DNA of 57,767 nucleotides from assembly GCA_024228555.1 (NCBI GenBank), contig JAAETI010000280.1, forward strand, positions 1-57,767, written 5' to 3'. The notes beneath the pieces were generated by a model. That model saw only the letters and a list, made by a program, of their open reading frames with translations, had not been told where the DNA came from and did no database searches. Origin of the DNA: a bacterium (GTDB lineage: Bacteria; Actinomycetota; Acidimicrobiia; Spongiisociales; UBA5794). Of this stretch, positions 8,710 to 18,072 are shown piece after piece. The stretch's first letter is position 1. The number at the start of each line of letters is the position of its first letter. The translations under genes were made by a program, and so were the position numbers.

Positions 8710-10083
8710 TCAGTGCAGGCTGCGACCGGCTGCCGAGAGCAACGTCTCGCCGATAGCTTCCGAAATAGTTGGATGGGCATGGATGTACGCGGCAGCTTCT
8801 GCCGGGAGGGCCTCCCAAGCGACGGCGTACATGAGTTCGTGAATGAGCTCCCCCGCCGATGGACCGACAACGGTGGCACCAAGAATCGGACCGTCGACCT
8901 CGGTGACAATCTTGACGAGACCGCCGACTTCGCCCTGGATAATCGCACGGCCAACGCCACGCATCCCGTGGTCGTAGACCTCGACCTCGTAGCCGGCGTC
9001 GCGTGCGGCCGCCTCGGTCAGCCCCACCGAAGCAACCTCCGGGTCGGTGTAAACAACGAGCGGGATGGCGCGATAGTCGACAGGAGCGACGTCCCCAGTG
9101 GCGATGTGGGTGATTGCAGCAATCCCCTCGGCGAATCCGGCATGGGCCAGCTGCGGGGTCCCCGCAACGATGTCCCCAACCGCATAGATGTGCGGTTCAT
9201 CGGTCATCATTGTTGTCAGGTCGACATGCACAAATCCGCGGTCGACACGTACCTTGGTGGTCTCCAACCCGAGGTCGTCCGTCACTGCCGCTCTGCCCAC
9301 CGCAACAAGCACCTTGTCGACTTCGACATAGTCGCCCTCAAATGGCACCACGACACGATCCTCGTGGACCTCAGCGGGGCCAACACCAACGCCGGTTCGG
9401 ACCTTGATGCCCTTCTTCTTCATCTCACGGGCCAGAGACTTGCCTGCCTCAGGCTCGGCTTCCGGGACAACCTGGGCCATCATCTCAAAGAGGTGCACCT
9501 CGGTGCCGATTGATCCGAGGATCAAAGCGAACTCGCTTCCGATCGCACCTGCGCCGACGATGGCAACACGATTCGGCCGCTCCGTCCAGTCGAGCGCTTC
9601 TCTGCTGGAAACGACCCGGTTGCCGTCAAACTCGTAGCCGGGAATCGAACGGGGTTTGGATCCGGTGGCCAGGATGACGTTGCGGGCCTCGAGCCTCTTC
9701 AATGCGCCATCTTTGCCCGTGACCTCAACGCCACCGTCCGCAAGCCGGCCGTAGCCTTCCACGACTTCAACATTGCGTTGCTTGAGCAAACCGCCGAGAC
9801 CTCTAACCAGACCGTCAACAATGCCATTCTTCCGATTCAGCGCCGCTCCCCAGTCGAGCGTTGGTTCCCCAACGTTGACACCGAAGTCGCTGGCCTTTTT
9901 GGCGTGGGCGAATACCTCTGCGGTCTTGAGCCATGCCTTGGCGGGTATACAGCCACGCAGGAGGCAAGTCCCGCCAATCCGCTCCTTCTCGACCAAAGCA
10001 ACACTCAAACCGAAGTTGTGGGCGTACAGCGCAGCCGCATAGCCACCAGGTCCGCCACCAATGATTACGACGTCGTACACCAT
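8710..10083 (-). CDS. lpdA: Dihydrolipoyl dehydrogenase (E3)
   Basis: A flavoprotein that reoxidises the dihydrolipoyl arm of E2 with NAD. The product is 457 aa with an FAD-binding GGGPGG motif near residue 9, the redox-active disulfide GGTCLLRGC (C40 and C45), a second Rossmann fold (VGAGAIGSEFA) for NAD, and the C-terminal dimer interface with HPTISE, whose His-Glu pair completes the partner active site. It is the first gene of the minus-strand run; E2 starts 19 bases after it. Its ATG lies about 30 bases downstream of a plausible -10 box. Without an E1 in the window it may serve more than one 2-oxoacid complex. Confidence 0.96.
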   Translation of the reverse strand: MVYDVVIIGGGPGGYAAALYAHNFGLSVALVEKERIGGTCLLRGCIPAKAWLKTAEVFAHAKKASDFGVNVGEPTLDWGAALNRKNGIVDGLVRGLGGLLKQRNVEVVEGYGRLADGGVEVTGKDGALKRLEARNVILATGSKPRSIPGYEFDGNRVVSSREALDWTERPNRVAIVGAGAIGSEFALILGSIGTEVHLFEMMAQVVPEAEPEAGKSLAREMKKKGIKVRTGVGVGPAEVHEDRVVVPFEGDYVEVDKVLVAVGRAAVTDDLGLETTKVRVDRGFVHVDLTTMMTDEPHIYAVGDIVAGTPQLAHAGFAEGIAAITHIATGDVAPVDYRAIPLVVYTDPEVASVGLTEAAARDAGYEVEVYDHGMRGVGRAIIQGEVGGLVKIVTEVDGPILGATVVGPSAGELIHELMYAVAWEALPAEAAAYIHAHPTISEAIGETLLSAAGRSLH

Positions 10084-10113
10084 GCCTCCGCAGGGAATTT
10101 CGGGTCCAGACTG

Positions 10114-10119
10114 AGCCTA
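10114..10119 (-). promoter_or_regulatory. Possible -10 box for the lpdA run
   Basis: TAGGCT on the minus strand (TANNNT consensus) would place the transcript start about 24 bases before the lpdA ATG. No convincing -35 element is visible. The adjacent divergent promoter at 10183 makes a bidirectional control region plausible. Confidence 0.3.
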
Positions 10120-10182
10120 GTGCCTTGGCGAATCAGAAAGAGCAGACAGTGGCAGCCGCACCCCGCAACCAGAAGGGACATC

Positions 10183-10188
10183 TATCCT
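10183..10188 (+). promoter_or_regulatory. Leaderless-type -10 box
   Basis: TATCCT is followed by exactly seven bases and then the ATG at 10196. This matches the actinobacterial leaderless arrangement, in which the A of ATG is the first transcribed base. No usable Shine-Dalgarno lies at normal distance (AGAAGGG is about 18 bases away), which supports this reading. The same hexamer and spacing occur before sufC1 at 19693. Confidence 0.6.
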
Positions 10189-10195
10189 GCCTCTG

Positions 10196-10285
10196 ATGCA
10201 GACTCGATACCTCCTGGTTGCCTCTCTCGCTACCGGCCTTGTGATACTGATCGCAGCCGCGGTATGGGTGGCGACCCGACTGTGA
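10196..10285 (+). CDS. 29-aa single-pass membrane microprotein
   Basis: The frame starts MQTRYLLVAS and ends VATRL, with one hydrophobic span from about residue 5 to 26 flanked by arginines. It begins at the ATG exactly seven bases after a TATCCT box, and its stop TGA overlaps the GTG start of the hydrolase gene as GTGA. That start context and coupling are the reasons to believe it is translated; it is too short to be judged by homology. It may be a small membrane peptide or a leader peptide that couples translation into the hydrolase. Confidence 0.5.
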   Translation: MQTRYLLVASLATGLVILIAAAVWVATRL

Positions 10286-10932
10286 CTTCGATCACCGTTG
10301 ACTCCTCGGTCGAGTTGGAAGCACGTTGGGACATCCCTGCGACTGTCGAACGTGGCGTTGTGCTGTGTCACCCCCATCCGCTCCACGGTGGCACCATGAA
10401 TGTGCCGCTGCTGGAAGCCATAACCAAGGATCTGGTGGACCGTTCTGTTGCGGTTCTGCGGTTCAATTTCCGGGGCGTTGGCCGTTCGACGGGTGCACAT
10501 GACAGCGGTCTGGCGGAGATCGACGACGTCGCCGCCGCGGCCACCCACGCAGAGGAAACCTATCCGGATCTCGATTTTGGCGTTGCCGGCTGGTCGTTTG
10601 GGGCAGGTGTGGCGCTGCGTTGGCACGCCAGGGACCGCTCCGACCACAACTACGTGGGCATCGCACCGGGCATCGGCAAAGAAGCCGGTCAGCGTTTGCC
10701 CGAGCCGGAGTCGCTCCAGCCCGCCAATCGCACGTTCATCATCGGCGATCGAGACCAGCTGGTCCCGGTCGCCGCTGTCGTCGACTACGCCGAACGAGCA
10801 CAAGCGACTTTGCATGTGTTGCAGGGCAGTGATCACTTCTTCTACTTCCGCGAGCAGAAGGTTGCCTGCCTGCTTGCAGCAGGGTTGGGGATACCGGTTC
10901 CCGTAGATCAGATACGGTCAGCGTGCGAGTAG
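10282..10932 (+). CDS. Alpha/beta hydrolase
   Basis: The 216-aa product has the alpha/beta hydrolase fold: oxyanion-side HPHPLHGG near the N-terminus, FNFRGVGRS, the nucleophile elbow GWSFG, the acid in GDRDQLVP and the catalytic His in GSDHFF. These resemble the small intracellular hydrolases annotated as dienelactone-hydrolase-like; the substrate is unknown. I chose the GTG at 10282 because it overlaps the stop of the 29-aa membrane ORF (GTGA); an ATG at 10264 would add six residues inside that ORF. Its 3' end overlaps the convergent amidohydrolase gene by 15 bases. Confidence 0.85.
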   Translation: MTSITVDSSVELEARWDIPATVERGVVLCHPHPLHGGTMNVPLLEAITKDLVDRSVAVLRFNFRGVGRSTGAHDSGLAEIDDVAAAATHAEETYPDLDFGVAGWSFGAGVALRWHARDRSDHNYVGIAPGIGKEAGQRLPEPESLQPANRTFIIGDRDQLVPVAAVVDYAERAQATLHVLQGSDHFFYFREQKVACLLAAGLGIPVPVDQIRSACE

Positions 10933-11760
10933 AGCAGTGACATTGTCGACCAGGACCGCCCTGGTGATGGCGTCGGGCAGACCAAGTGAGTCCCACTCTG
11001 CAAGCCACGCATCCGGGGCACCAAACGGATAGTCACTACCAAAATGAACCCGGTCATGGAGCGGGCCGCGAATCAGATCCAGAAGCTCCGGGCTCATGGA
11101 CTTTGGTGAGATGCCGGAGAGACAAATGTGAACATTGCTCTTGTGAACCGACACTGCCAGGGCCTCATCCAGCCACAACGGGCCGGTATGGGCGAGGATT
11201 ATCTTCAACTCCGGGTGGGCCGCGGCAACCCGATCAACATGGATGGGGCGAGCCTTCTCCAGACCAACACCACCCCCGCCCGGCAGCGCTGCACCGAGCC
11301 GGGTGAACCCAGTGTGGATGAGGCAAACCAATCCGTGTTCGGCGGCGGTTTCCCATACTTGCCGACCGTCCCGTTCCGAGGGTGCCACCCGTTCCGCAGC
11401 CGGGTGAAACGACAGTCCCGCCAAACCCATTCGGGCAGCTTGGTGAACACCGGCGACCGCCCCAGCGCCGCCGTTGGGCTCCACGGCACCAAACCCATAG
11501 AAGACATCTGGAGCCGACTCGACCAAGGCAATGATCTCCTTGTTGCCCAGCGAGCGATACCCGCTGGTCTGCAGACTGTTCCAGCCCAGCAAGACCGCCT
11601 TGGCATCGCGCGACCGATAGAACTCGGCCAACTGCTCAGCGGATTGGGCTTCGATCGGGTCGTCGAGGTACCTGCGCAGCCCTGCGATGTACGGAGCGAT
11701 CGGGCCGTCCAAAAACTCGGTGACCGGTGGGTGAACGTGGGCGTCAACAAACTTAGTCAC
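10918..11760 (-). CDS. Amidohydrolase-superfamily protein (ACMSD-like)
   Basis: The 280-aa product is a TIM-barrel metal hydrolase of the amidohydrolase-2 group. Metal-ligand positions are visible: the N-terminal HxH (DAHVHPP), a mid-chain His (CLIHTG), a second (ILAHTG) and the C-terminal Asp in HFGSDYPFG. Relatives include aminocarboxymuconate semialdehyde decarboxylases and related hydrolases or decarboxylases; the substrate cannot be told here. Its start overlaps the stop of the 67-aa gene upstream by four bases, so the pair is translationally coupled. Confidence 0.85.
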   Translation of the reverse strand: MTKFVDAHVHPPVTEFLDGPIAPYIAGLRRYLDDPIEAQSAEQLAEFYRSRDAKAVLLGWNSLQTSGYRSLGNKEIIALVESAPDVFYGFGAVEPNGGAGAVAGVHQAARMGLAGLSFHPAAERVAPSERDGRQVWETAAEHGLVCLIHTGFTRLGAALPGGGGVGLEKARPIHVDRVAAAHPELKIILAHTGPLWLDEALAVSVHKSNVHICLSGISPKSMSPELLDLIRGPLHDRVHFGSDYPFGAPDAWLAEWDSLGLPDAITRAVLVDNVTALLAR

Positions 11761-11960
11761 GCGGGCCTGAACCCCCGGTTCCGAGCTTCCGCAAGAGTGT
11801 CCGGAGCGAAGGTCTGAATCAGGTTGAGGGTCAGCAGATCCTCGGATGCCACTTGGCTCTCTAGTGCGGCAAACTCATCATCGTTGTCACAGTCGTGTAC
11901 GGCCATGTTGTCGCGCGTACCGACGAATCGGTGTTCGTCAAAGCGTTTCAGCCGACCCAT
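11757..11960 (-). CDS. 67-aa protein coupled to the amidohydrolase
   Basis: The frame from the ATG at 11960 begins MGRLKRFDEHRFVG and is rich in Asp and Glu in its middle. GGAGAA lies just upstream at good spacing, which favours this start over an ATG 42 bases further up. It has no membrane span or signal. I do not recognise the family. Its TGA overlaps the amidohydrolase ATG, so it may be a partner or regulator of that enzyme. Confidence 0.7.
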   Translation of the reverse strand: MGRLKRFDEHRFVGTRDNMAVHDCDNDDEFAALESQVASEDLLTLNLIQTFAPDTLAEARNRGFRPA

Positions 11961-12035
11961 CGGTTTCTCCTCGTGACAGCCAGGGGCTCCGTGCGTGTGC
12001 ATCAGGCCAACGCAGTCTAAGCCTGGCGGGACACC

Positions 12036-12470
12036 CTACGGGATGTTGTACCGAACGAGTGCCTGGCTGATGCCTTGGACGGGCTCACCGATGTCGATGG
12101 TTCCCTTGGATCCGTCAAGACTGAACACGATCACCCAGGTGCCAGCTTCATCGCTGCTGCTTTCGACCTCGAATCCATTCTGAGCCAGCGCCTGGTCAAA
12201 GAACTTTGCGGTCACGGCCTGCTCTGCGCTGACCCTCACAACTACCTCCGTGAAACCCGATTCGGGCACGACCATTGTGCTCCCAACAGAGCTACCAGTA
12301 GGCATTGGAAAGGACTCGGGGAAGGTTTCGGGCAATGACCCGGAACCGAAGACGACTTCAGCAGACGAGTCGCCGTTGGCAGCGGTGGTGTCGGACCCTT
12401 CACCCCCGCTACAAGCAGCACCGAATAGCGCAAGCACGACGACGAGCGCGGCGATTGTATAGCGTCTCAA
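12036..12470 (-). CDS. Predicted lipoprotein of unknown function
   Basis: From a TTG start at 12470, with AGGAG at eight bases' spacing, the 144-aa product starts MRRYTIAALVVV and has a typical lipoprotein signal ending FGAAC, with the lipidated Cys about residue 19. An acidic Ser/Thr/Gly linker follows, then a compact domain of about 100 residues (ETFPESFPMPTGS ... VVVRVSAEQAVTAKFF ... GTWVIVFSLDG). That domain resembles small two-layer folds seen in many actinobacterial lipoproteins, but I cannot name it. The nearest upstream genes are a 67-aa ORF and the acyl-CoA mutase. Confidence 0.7.
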   Translation of the reverse strand: MRRYTIAALVVVLALFGAACSGGEGSDTTAANGDSSAEVVFGSGSLPETFPESFPMPTGSSVGSTMVVPESGFTEVVVRVSAEQAVTAKFFDQALAQNGFEVESSSDEAGTWVIVFSLDGSKGTIDIGEPVQGISQALVRYNIP

Positions 12471-12504
12471 AATGGTTTCTCCTGGAATGTGAGCGCAGGC
12501 GAGT

Positions 12505-12700
12505 CTACCGGCGCTGTGGTCTATCGATACTGGTAACAGGACTGCCGATCGGGAGCACGGCAACCGTACGGATTCCCGGGTCCGATCGCCAGTCAGGAAC
12601 GGTGGACGGTGCCAGCGCTATGAAGGCAGCAAAAAACGCACCGCCCAGCCGCACCCGCAGGCTTGAGTCAACCGATTCGGGACCCTCATCTGGATGCCGG

Positions 12701-12708
<8 letters not shown>
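12505..12708 (-). CDS. Possible 67-aa protein after the mutase gene
   Basis: A GTG at 12708 overlaps the end of the acyl-CoA mutase gene and has GGGAG seven bases upstream, so coupled translation is possible. The product starts VSSRHPDEGP and contains a weakly hydrophobic stretch (GGAFFAAFIALAPS). I recognise no family. The start context is the main support; it may be a chance frame. Confidence 0.4.
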
Positions 12709-14347
<1,639 letters not shown>

Positions 14348-14350
14348 TGG

Positions 14351-14788
14351 CTAGTCCCCCTCTTCGATACGCTCGAGCTCTGTTGCGGAAACCTGTTCCG
14401 CGATTGCCCCTATCGATGCCATGTACTCGGCCTGGAGCGACAACACCTCGTCGACAATTGCGGGCTCGTACTCGAAGCCCTCTTTGGCAGTCTGGTCAAG
14501 CACGTACTGCCGTGCAGCCTCTCCGCCAAGCACCACTATCTGATCAGGGTCGGAATCGAGCTGGTCCTGAACGAACTTCATCTCCCACTCCAGGATGCGT
14601 CGCACACTCGTCTTGCCGATGACAGAGTTGGTGTCCGAAGACAGACGCGGCGTTATGTATTTGATGGAATCTTCAACGCCGTAGGCCACCGCGCTGCCCG
14701 GAAGCTGGATGGAGCCCTGCCAAAAGAAGGCGAGCCCGATCACAATCAGCAACGTCAGCAGGCCAAGCGCAAAAAGGGTCGATGTCAT
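14351..14788 (-). CDS. Membrane-anchored protein of unknown function
   Basis: From the ATG at 14788 the product is 145 aa: an N-terminal hydrophobic span (about residues 4-23) followed by a soluble, acidic, mostly helical region. An ATG 21 bases further upstream is possible. I do not recognise the family. The gene ends three bases before the mutase GTG, so the two are almost certainly co-transcribed, but nothing in the sequence suggests a cobalamin or CoA role. Confidence 0.7.
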   Translation of the reverse strand: MTSTLFALGLLTLLIVIGLAFFWQGSIQLPGSAVAYGVEDSIKYITPRLSSDTNSVIGKTSVRRILEWEMKFVQDQLDSDPDQIVVLGGEAARQYVLDQTAKEGFEYEPAIVDEVLSLQAEYMASIGAIAEQVSATELERIEEGD

Positions 14789-14852
14789 AGCCCCGCATGG
14801 TACCGGCATGCCCCGGCGAGGTGAACAAGATTCCGTCTACACGAAAATGGCA

Positions 14853-14858
14853 TATAGT
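14853..14858 (+). promoter_or_regulatory. -10 box for the dsbB-like gene
   Basis: TATAGT lies 23 bases before the ATG at 14882, and GAGGAG sits at 14872-14877. TTCCGT at 14831 with 16-base spacing is a weak -35 candidate. It drives the three-gene thiol-disulfide cluster on the plus strand. Confidence 0.45.
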
Positions 14859-14881
14859 CTTGCCGCACGCCGAGGAGACCG

Positions 14882-15454
14882 ATGTTCGATCTGCAGACAG
14901 CCAAGCTCTTTTTCGCCATGTTGACGGTTGCCGTCAACATCGTTGTGGTCGGTTATGTCGTGGTTGTCATCGGCGCTATCTGGTCAGATCGAGCGGCAGG
15001 AATCAGAGACCAGTTCTACGAGTATGTCGACGGCCACGAAATGCTATTTGGGTCGATCGTTGCAGGCGCCGCCATGTTGGGAAGCCTCTACCTTTCCGAG
15101 ATCGCCCACCTGCCGCCGTGTCGGATGTGTTGGTATCAACGATTTGCCATGTACCCAACCGCAATCGTTCTCGGCATCGCGGCCTGGCGTCACTTCACCG
15201 TCGTCAGGATCCCCGTGATGATCACCGTCACCATCGGTGCCGGAATCTCCGTCTACCACTACTTGATTCAGTGGTTCCCAAGTCTGGAAGGCACCAGTTG
15301 CTCGATTGATGTGCCCTGCACGACGGCATACTTCCGCGTATTCGGATTCATCTCGATTCCATACATGGCGTTGAGTGCGTTCGCACTGGTATTCGTCATG
15401 ATGCTGGCGCTAGGCGCCAACATGAAACGTCAACAAGATAGAGCACGGGCGTGA
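14882..15454 (+). CDS. DsbB-family disulfide oxidoreductase
   Basis: An integral membrane protein (190 aa) expected to oxidise an extracytoplasmic thiol-disulfide partner and pass electrons to quinone. After an N-terminal extra span come the DsbB features: the first Cys pair in PPCRMCWYQR and the second in TSCSIDVPC, with four membrane segments around them (the last, YMALSAFALVFVMML). The N-terminal span makes it longer than classical DsbB, closer to BdbC-type proteins with an extension. GAGGAG precedes the ATG. Its stop overlaps the GTG of the first thioredoxin-fold gene (GTGA), a strong sign that the two form a redox pair. Confidence 0.9.
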   Translation: MFDLQTAKLFFAMLTVAVNIVVVGYVVVVIGAIWSDRAAGIRDQFYEYVDGHEMLFGSIVAGAAMLGSLYLSEIAHLPPCRMCWYQRFAMYPTAIVLGIAAWRHFTVVRIPVMITVTIGAGISVYHYLIQWFPSLEGTSCSIDVPCTTAYFRVFGFISIPYMALSAFALVFVMMLALGANMKRQQDRARA

Positions 15455-16104
15455 ACGCCAAACCAACAGCGCCCAAGAAGGCAGGCGAGGAACGCGGCAA
15501 GCTTCCCATCGTCGGGATCGTGCTGGGCGTGATCGCGGTTGCCTTGGTCATAGCTGTGATGTTCGCCGGTTCTGAGCCCCTCGGTGGTGCCGAATTCGGC
15601 GAGCCCACCGTCGAAGGTACTGCACTCCCTCCCAACATCGGCTCCAACCCCGCCGACCCAGCAGACGATCCCGCTTTCGGTCTCGTGATCCCGGAGGTCA
15701 CCGGGCAGGACTTCGCAGGCGAAGAAGTCTCCATTGCCAACAACGGTACCCCCAAGGCTCTCCTGTTCGTGTCCCATAGCTGCCCCCATTGCCAGGACGA
15801 GATCCCGGAAGTCCAATCCTGGCTCGATGCCACAGGCGGCGTGCCCGGTGTCGAAATCATCACTGTGTCGACCGCGGCCAACTCGGCAGCAGCGAACTGG
15901 CCGCCCTCAGAGTGGCTTGATCGCGAAGGCTGGGAGCCCCCGGTGATCGCAGACGACACCGATTCATCGGTGTTCCGCGCCTTTGGTGGCTCGGCAATTC
16001 CCTACTGGGTCTTTGTCAATGCCGACGGTACGGTTGCCTACCGCAACGTCGGCCGCATGGAAATCAACGCTGCCACCGCAGTCATGCAAAGCCTGATCCC
16101 CTAA
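15451..16104 (+). CDS. Membrane-anchored thioredoxin-fold protein (CPHC)
   Basis: The 217-aa product has a short basic N-terminus, one membrane span (about residues 18-38) and an extracytoplasmic thioredoxin fold with active site SCPHCQ and the cis-proline loop AIPYWVF. CPHC is the active site of DsbA-type oxidants, so it is the likely substrate of the DsbB-like protein whose gene it overlaps. An acidic Pro-rich linker joins the span to the domain. It is a tandem paralogue of the next gene, with shared blocks such as VQSWLDATGGVPGV and NWPPSEW. Confidence 0.88.
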   Translation: MNAKPTAPKKAGEERGKLPIVGIVLGVIAVALVIAVMFAGSEPLGGAEFGEPTVEGTALPPNIGSNPADPADDPAFGLVIPEVTGQDFAGEEVSIANNGTPKALLFVSHSCPHCQDEIPEVQSWLDATGGVPGVEIITVSTAANSAAANWPPSEWLDREGWEPPVIADDTDSSVFRAFGGSAIPYWVFVNADGTVAYRNVGRMEINAATAVMQSLIP

Positions 16105-16216
16105 CCGGCACCCGAAGCCCATTTTGAAATACCGTCGATTTATCCTTTGAAACGCGCCATTATGTGCCCTCACTTGCGACACCCCGCACAAAACAGGGGC
16201 GAAAGGGCTGCCACCA

Positions 16217-16870
16217 ATGGCGACAAAGACCAAGAAAACGATGGCAAAGACCGAGTCTGCCAAGAAGAGCTTCCCGGTTCTGGGTGTCGTCTTTGGTGGG
16301 ATCGCTCTCTTGCTGGTCGCGGCAATTGTCTTCAGCCCCTCCGAGTCAATCGGCAGCGCCGGCGAATACGGTGACCCCGTGATCAGCGGCAGCTCACTCC
16401 CCCCGATGACCGGTGGCGCCTCTGTAGTCGAGTCAGATGAGGCAATCGGGCTGGATGCTCCCGAGGTTGAGGGACAAGACTTCGACGACAGCACCGTCAA
16501 GATCGAAAACGACGGTACCGCCAAGGCAATCGTGTTCCTGGCTCACTGGTGCTCGCATTGCCAGGCCGAGGTGCCTCGAGTGCAGAGTTGGCTTGATGCG
16601 ACCGGCGGTGTGCCCGGGGTCCAGCTGATGTCGGTTACTACGTCAGCCAGCTCCGGTCAGCAGAACTGGCCTCCGTCAGAGTGGATGGAGAGGGAGAACT
16701 GGTCCTCTCCCAACATCCGCGACGACTCGGATTCAAGTGTGCTTCGAGCGTACGGAGGGAGCTCATTCCCCTACTGGGTCTTTCTCAACAGCGACGGCAC
16801 CGTTGCGTTTCGCATGTCAGGCGAGACTGACATCACGACCCTCGAAACCATCATGGAGAGCTTGAACTAG
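16217..16870 (+). CDS. Membrane-anchored thioredoxin-fold protein (CSHC)
   Basis: A 217-aa paralogue of the preceding gene with the same layout: Lys-rich N-terminus, one membrane span, acidic linker, thioredoxin fold and cis-proline loop SFPYWVF. The active site is CSHC rather than CPHC, which should alter its redox potential and perhaps its role (reductant or isomerase rather than oxidant). It is separated from the first copy by 112 bp, where I see no clear promoter. An ATG 24 bases downstream (MAKTESAKK) is an alternative start. Its end lies six bases from the convergent acyl-CoA dehydrogenase. Confidence 0.87.
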   Translation: MATKTKKTMAKTESAKKSFPVLGVVFGGIALLLVAAIVFSPSESIGSAGEYGDPVISGSSLPPMTGGASVVESDEAIGLDAPEVEGQDFDDSTVKIENDGTAKAIVFLAHWCSHCQAEVPRVQSWLDATGGVPGVQLMSVTTSASSGQQNWPPSEWMERENWSSPNIRDDSDSSVLRAYGGSSFPYWVFLNSDGTVAFRMSGETDITTLETIMESLN

Positions 16871-16876
16871 CGGAAG

Positions 16877-18001
16877 CTAGACGCCGATGCGATCGGCAAG
16901 TGTGGCACGCCACGCAGCAGGTTCGCCAAACAGCAACTGCGTGCTTTTTGCTCGCTTGAAATAGAGATGAGCATCGTGCTCCCAGGTAAACCCGATGCCA
17001 CCGTGCACCTGGATGTTGTCCGCGGCGACGTTGAAGTAGGCCTCTGAGCAGCACGACTTCGCCAGCGGTGCCGCCACCAACAGCTCCTGCGGATCGTGGG
17101 CGGCCGCCCAGCTTGCGTGGTAGGCCGCTGACTTCGCCGACTCGACCTGGACCAGCATGTCGGCGCACTTGTGTTTGACGGCCTGGAATGAGCCGATCGG
17201 TCTCCCGAACTGGTGCCGTACCTTGGCGTATTCGACTGCGGCCTCTAGGCAGGCTTGAGCGCCCCCAACCTGTTCCGCCGCAAGCGCCACTACCGCCAGG
17301 TCGTAGAGGCGTTCGATCGTTTCAGCCGCCGCTCCGGAAGAACCGACCCGCGCCCCGACAGGAACGACAACATCGTCGAACGACACCGTGGCAAGACGTC
17401 GTGTCATGTCCAGCGTCTCAAGACGTTCGCTGGAGACCCCATCACGATCGGACTCGACTAGAAACATCGAGATATCGCCATTGTCCTCGCGGGCGGTCAC
17501 GATCAACCTGTCAGCGGTATGTCCGTCGACGACGAACGACTTGGTCCCCGAGAGCACAAAGGTGTCCGCGGTAGCTATGGCGGTCGTTGTGGTCTGTTCG
17601 GTCGTCCATGCACCATCGCTCTCGGTTGCCGCCAGCGCCAACCTGGCCTCGCCATTCGCAACCGAAGGAAGGAGTTCCGACTTCTGTTCCCCGCTCCCAG
17701 CCAGCAGTAGCACTCCTGCACCAAGGACCACAGACGACAGGAAGGGCAAAGGGGTCAAGGCACGACCCAACTCCTCCATGACCAGACCCAGTTCCTGAGC
17801 GGTGAAACCGGCACCGCCATATTGTTCAGGGATGTGGATGCCAAGCATGCCCAGCTCTGCGAGATCGGCCCACAACCCGACATCGAATCCGGCATCGGTC
17901 TCCATGATCGTACGCACCGAAGCCATAGGTGCCTTGTCCGCCAGGAACGACCGCACAGTGTCGCGCAACATCACCTGCTCGGAATCGAACACAAAGCTCA
18001 C
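16877..18001 (-). CDS. Acyl-CoA dehydrogenase (FadE type)
   Basis: A 374-aa FAD enzyme expected to introduce an alpha,beta double bond into an acyl-CoA. The three-part fold is visible: N-terminal helices (EQVMLRDTVRSFLADKAP), a middle beta domain (ALAATESDGAW, TKSFVVDGHTADRLIV) and a C-terminal helical domain ending in the conserved GGIGFTWEHDAHLYFKRA. It resembles the actinobacterial FadE proteins that often work as heteromers on sterol or branched side chains, but the substrate is not predictable. I chose the GTG at 18001, which has GGAGGAGGG just upstream; an ATG 21 bases earlier precedes that ribosome site. Confidence 0.9.
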   Translation of the reverse strand: MSFVFDSEQVMLRDTVRSFLADKAPMASVRTIMETDAGFDVGLWADLAELGMLGIHIPEQYGGAGFTAQELGLVMEELGRALTPLPFLSSVVLGAGVLLLAGSGEQKSELLPSVANGEARLALAATESDGAWTTEQTTTTAIATADTFVLSGTKSFVVDGHTADRLIVTAREDNGDISMFLVESDRDGVSSERLETLDMTRRLATVSFDDVVVPVGARVGSSGAAAETIERLYDLAVVALAAEQVGGAQACLEAAVEYAKVRHQFGRPIGSFQAVKHKCADMLVQVESAKSAAYHASWAAAHDPQELLVAAPLAKSCCSEAYFNVAADNIQVHGGIGFTWEHDAHLYFKRAKSTQLLFGEPAAWRATLADRIGV

Positions 18002-18072
18002 AAGTCCCTCCTCCGATCGCATTGTGGCACGGCAATGACCGCTACGCTCAAGGTCCGAACAAGAAGGACACG

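Noticed and set aside
8690-8960. Longer start for the E2 gene
   Set aside because: It would add 90 low-quality residues within lpdA; the ATG at 8690 begins directly at the lipoyl domain with a good ribosome site.
7813-9513. Long open frame antisense to the E2 and lpdA genes
   Set aside because: It is the complement of the Pro/Ala-coding linker and a well-supported enzyme pair; it has Gly/Ala-rich low-complexity sequence and no start context.
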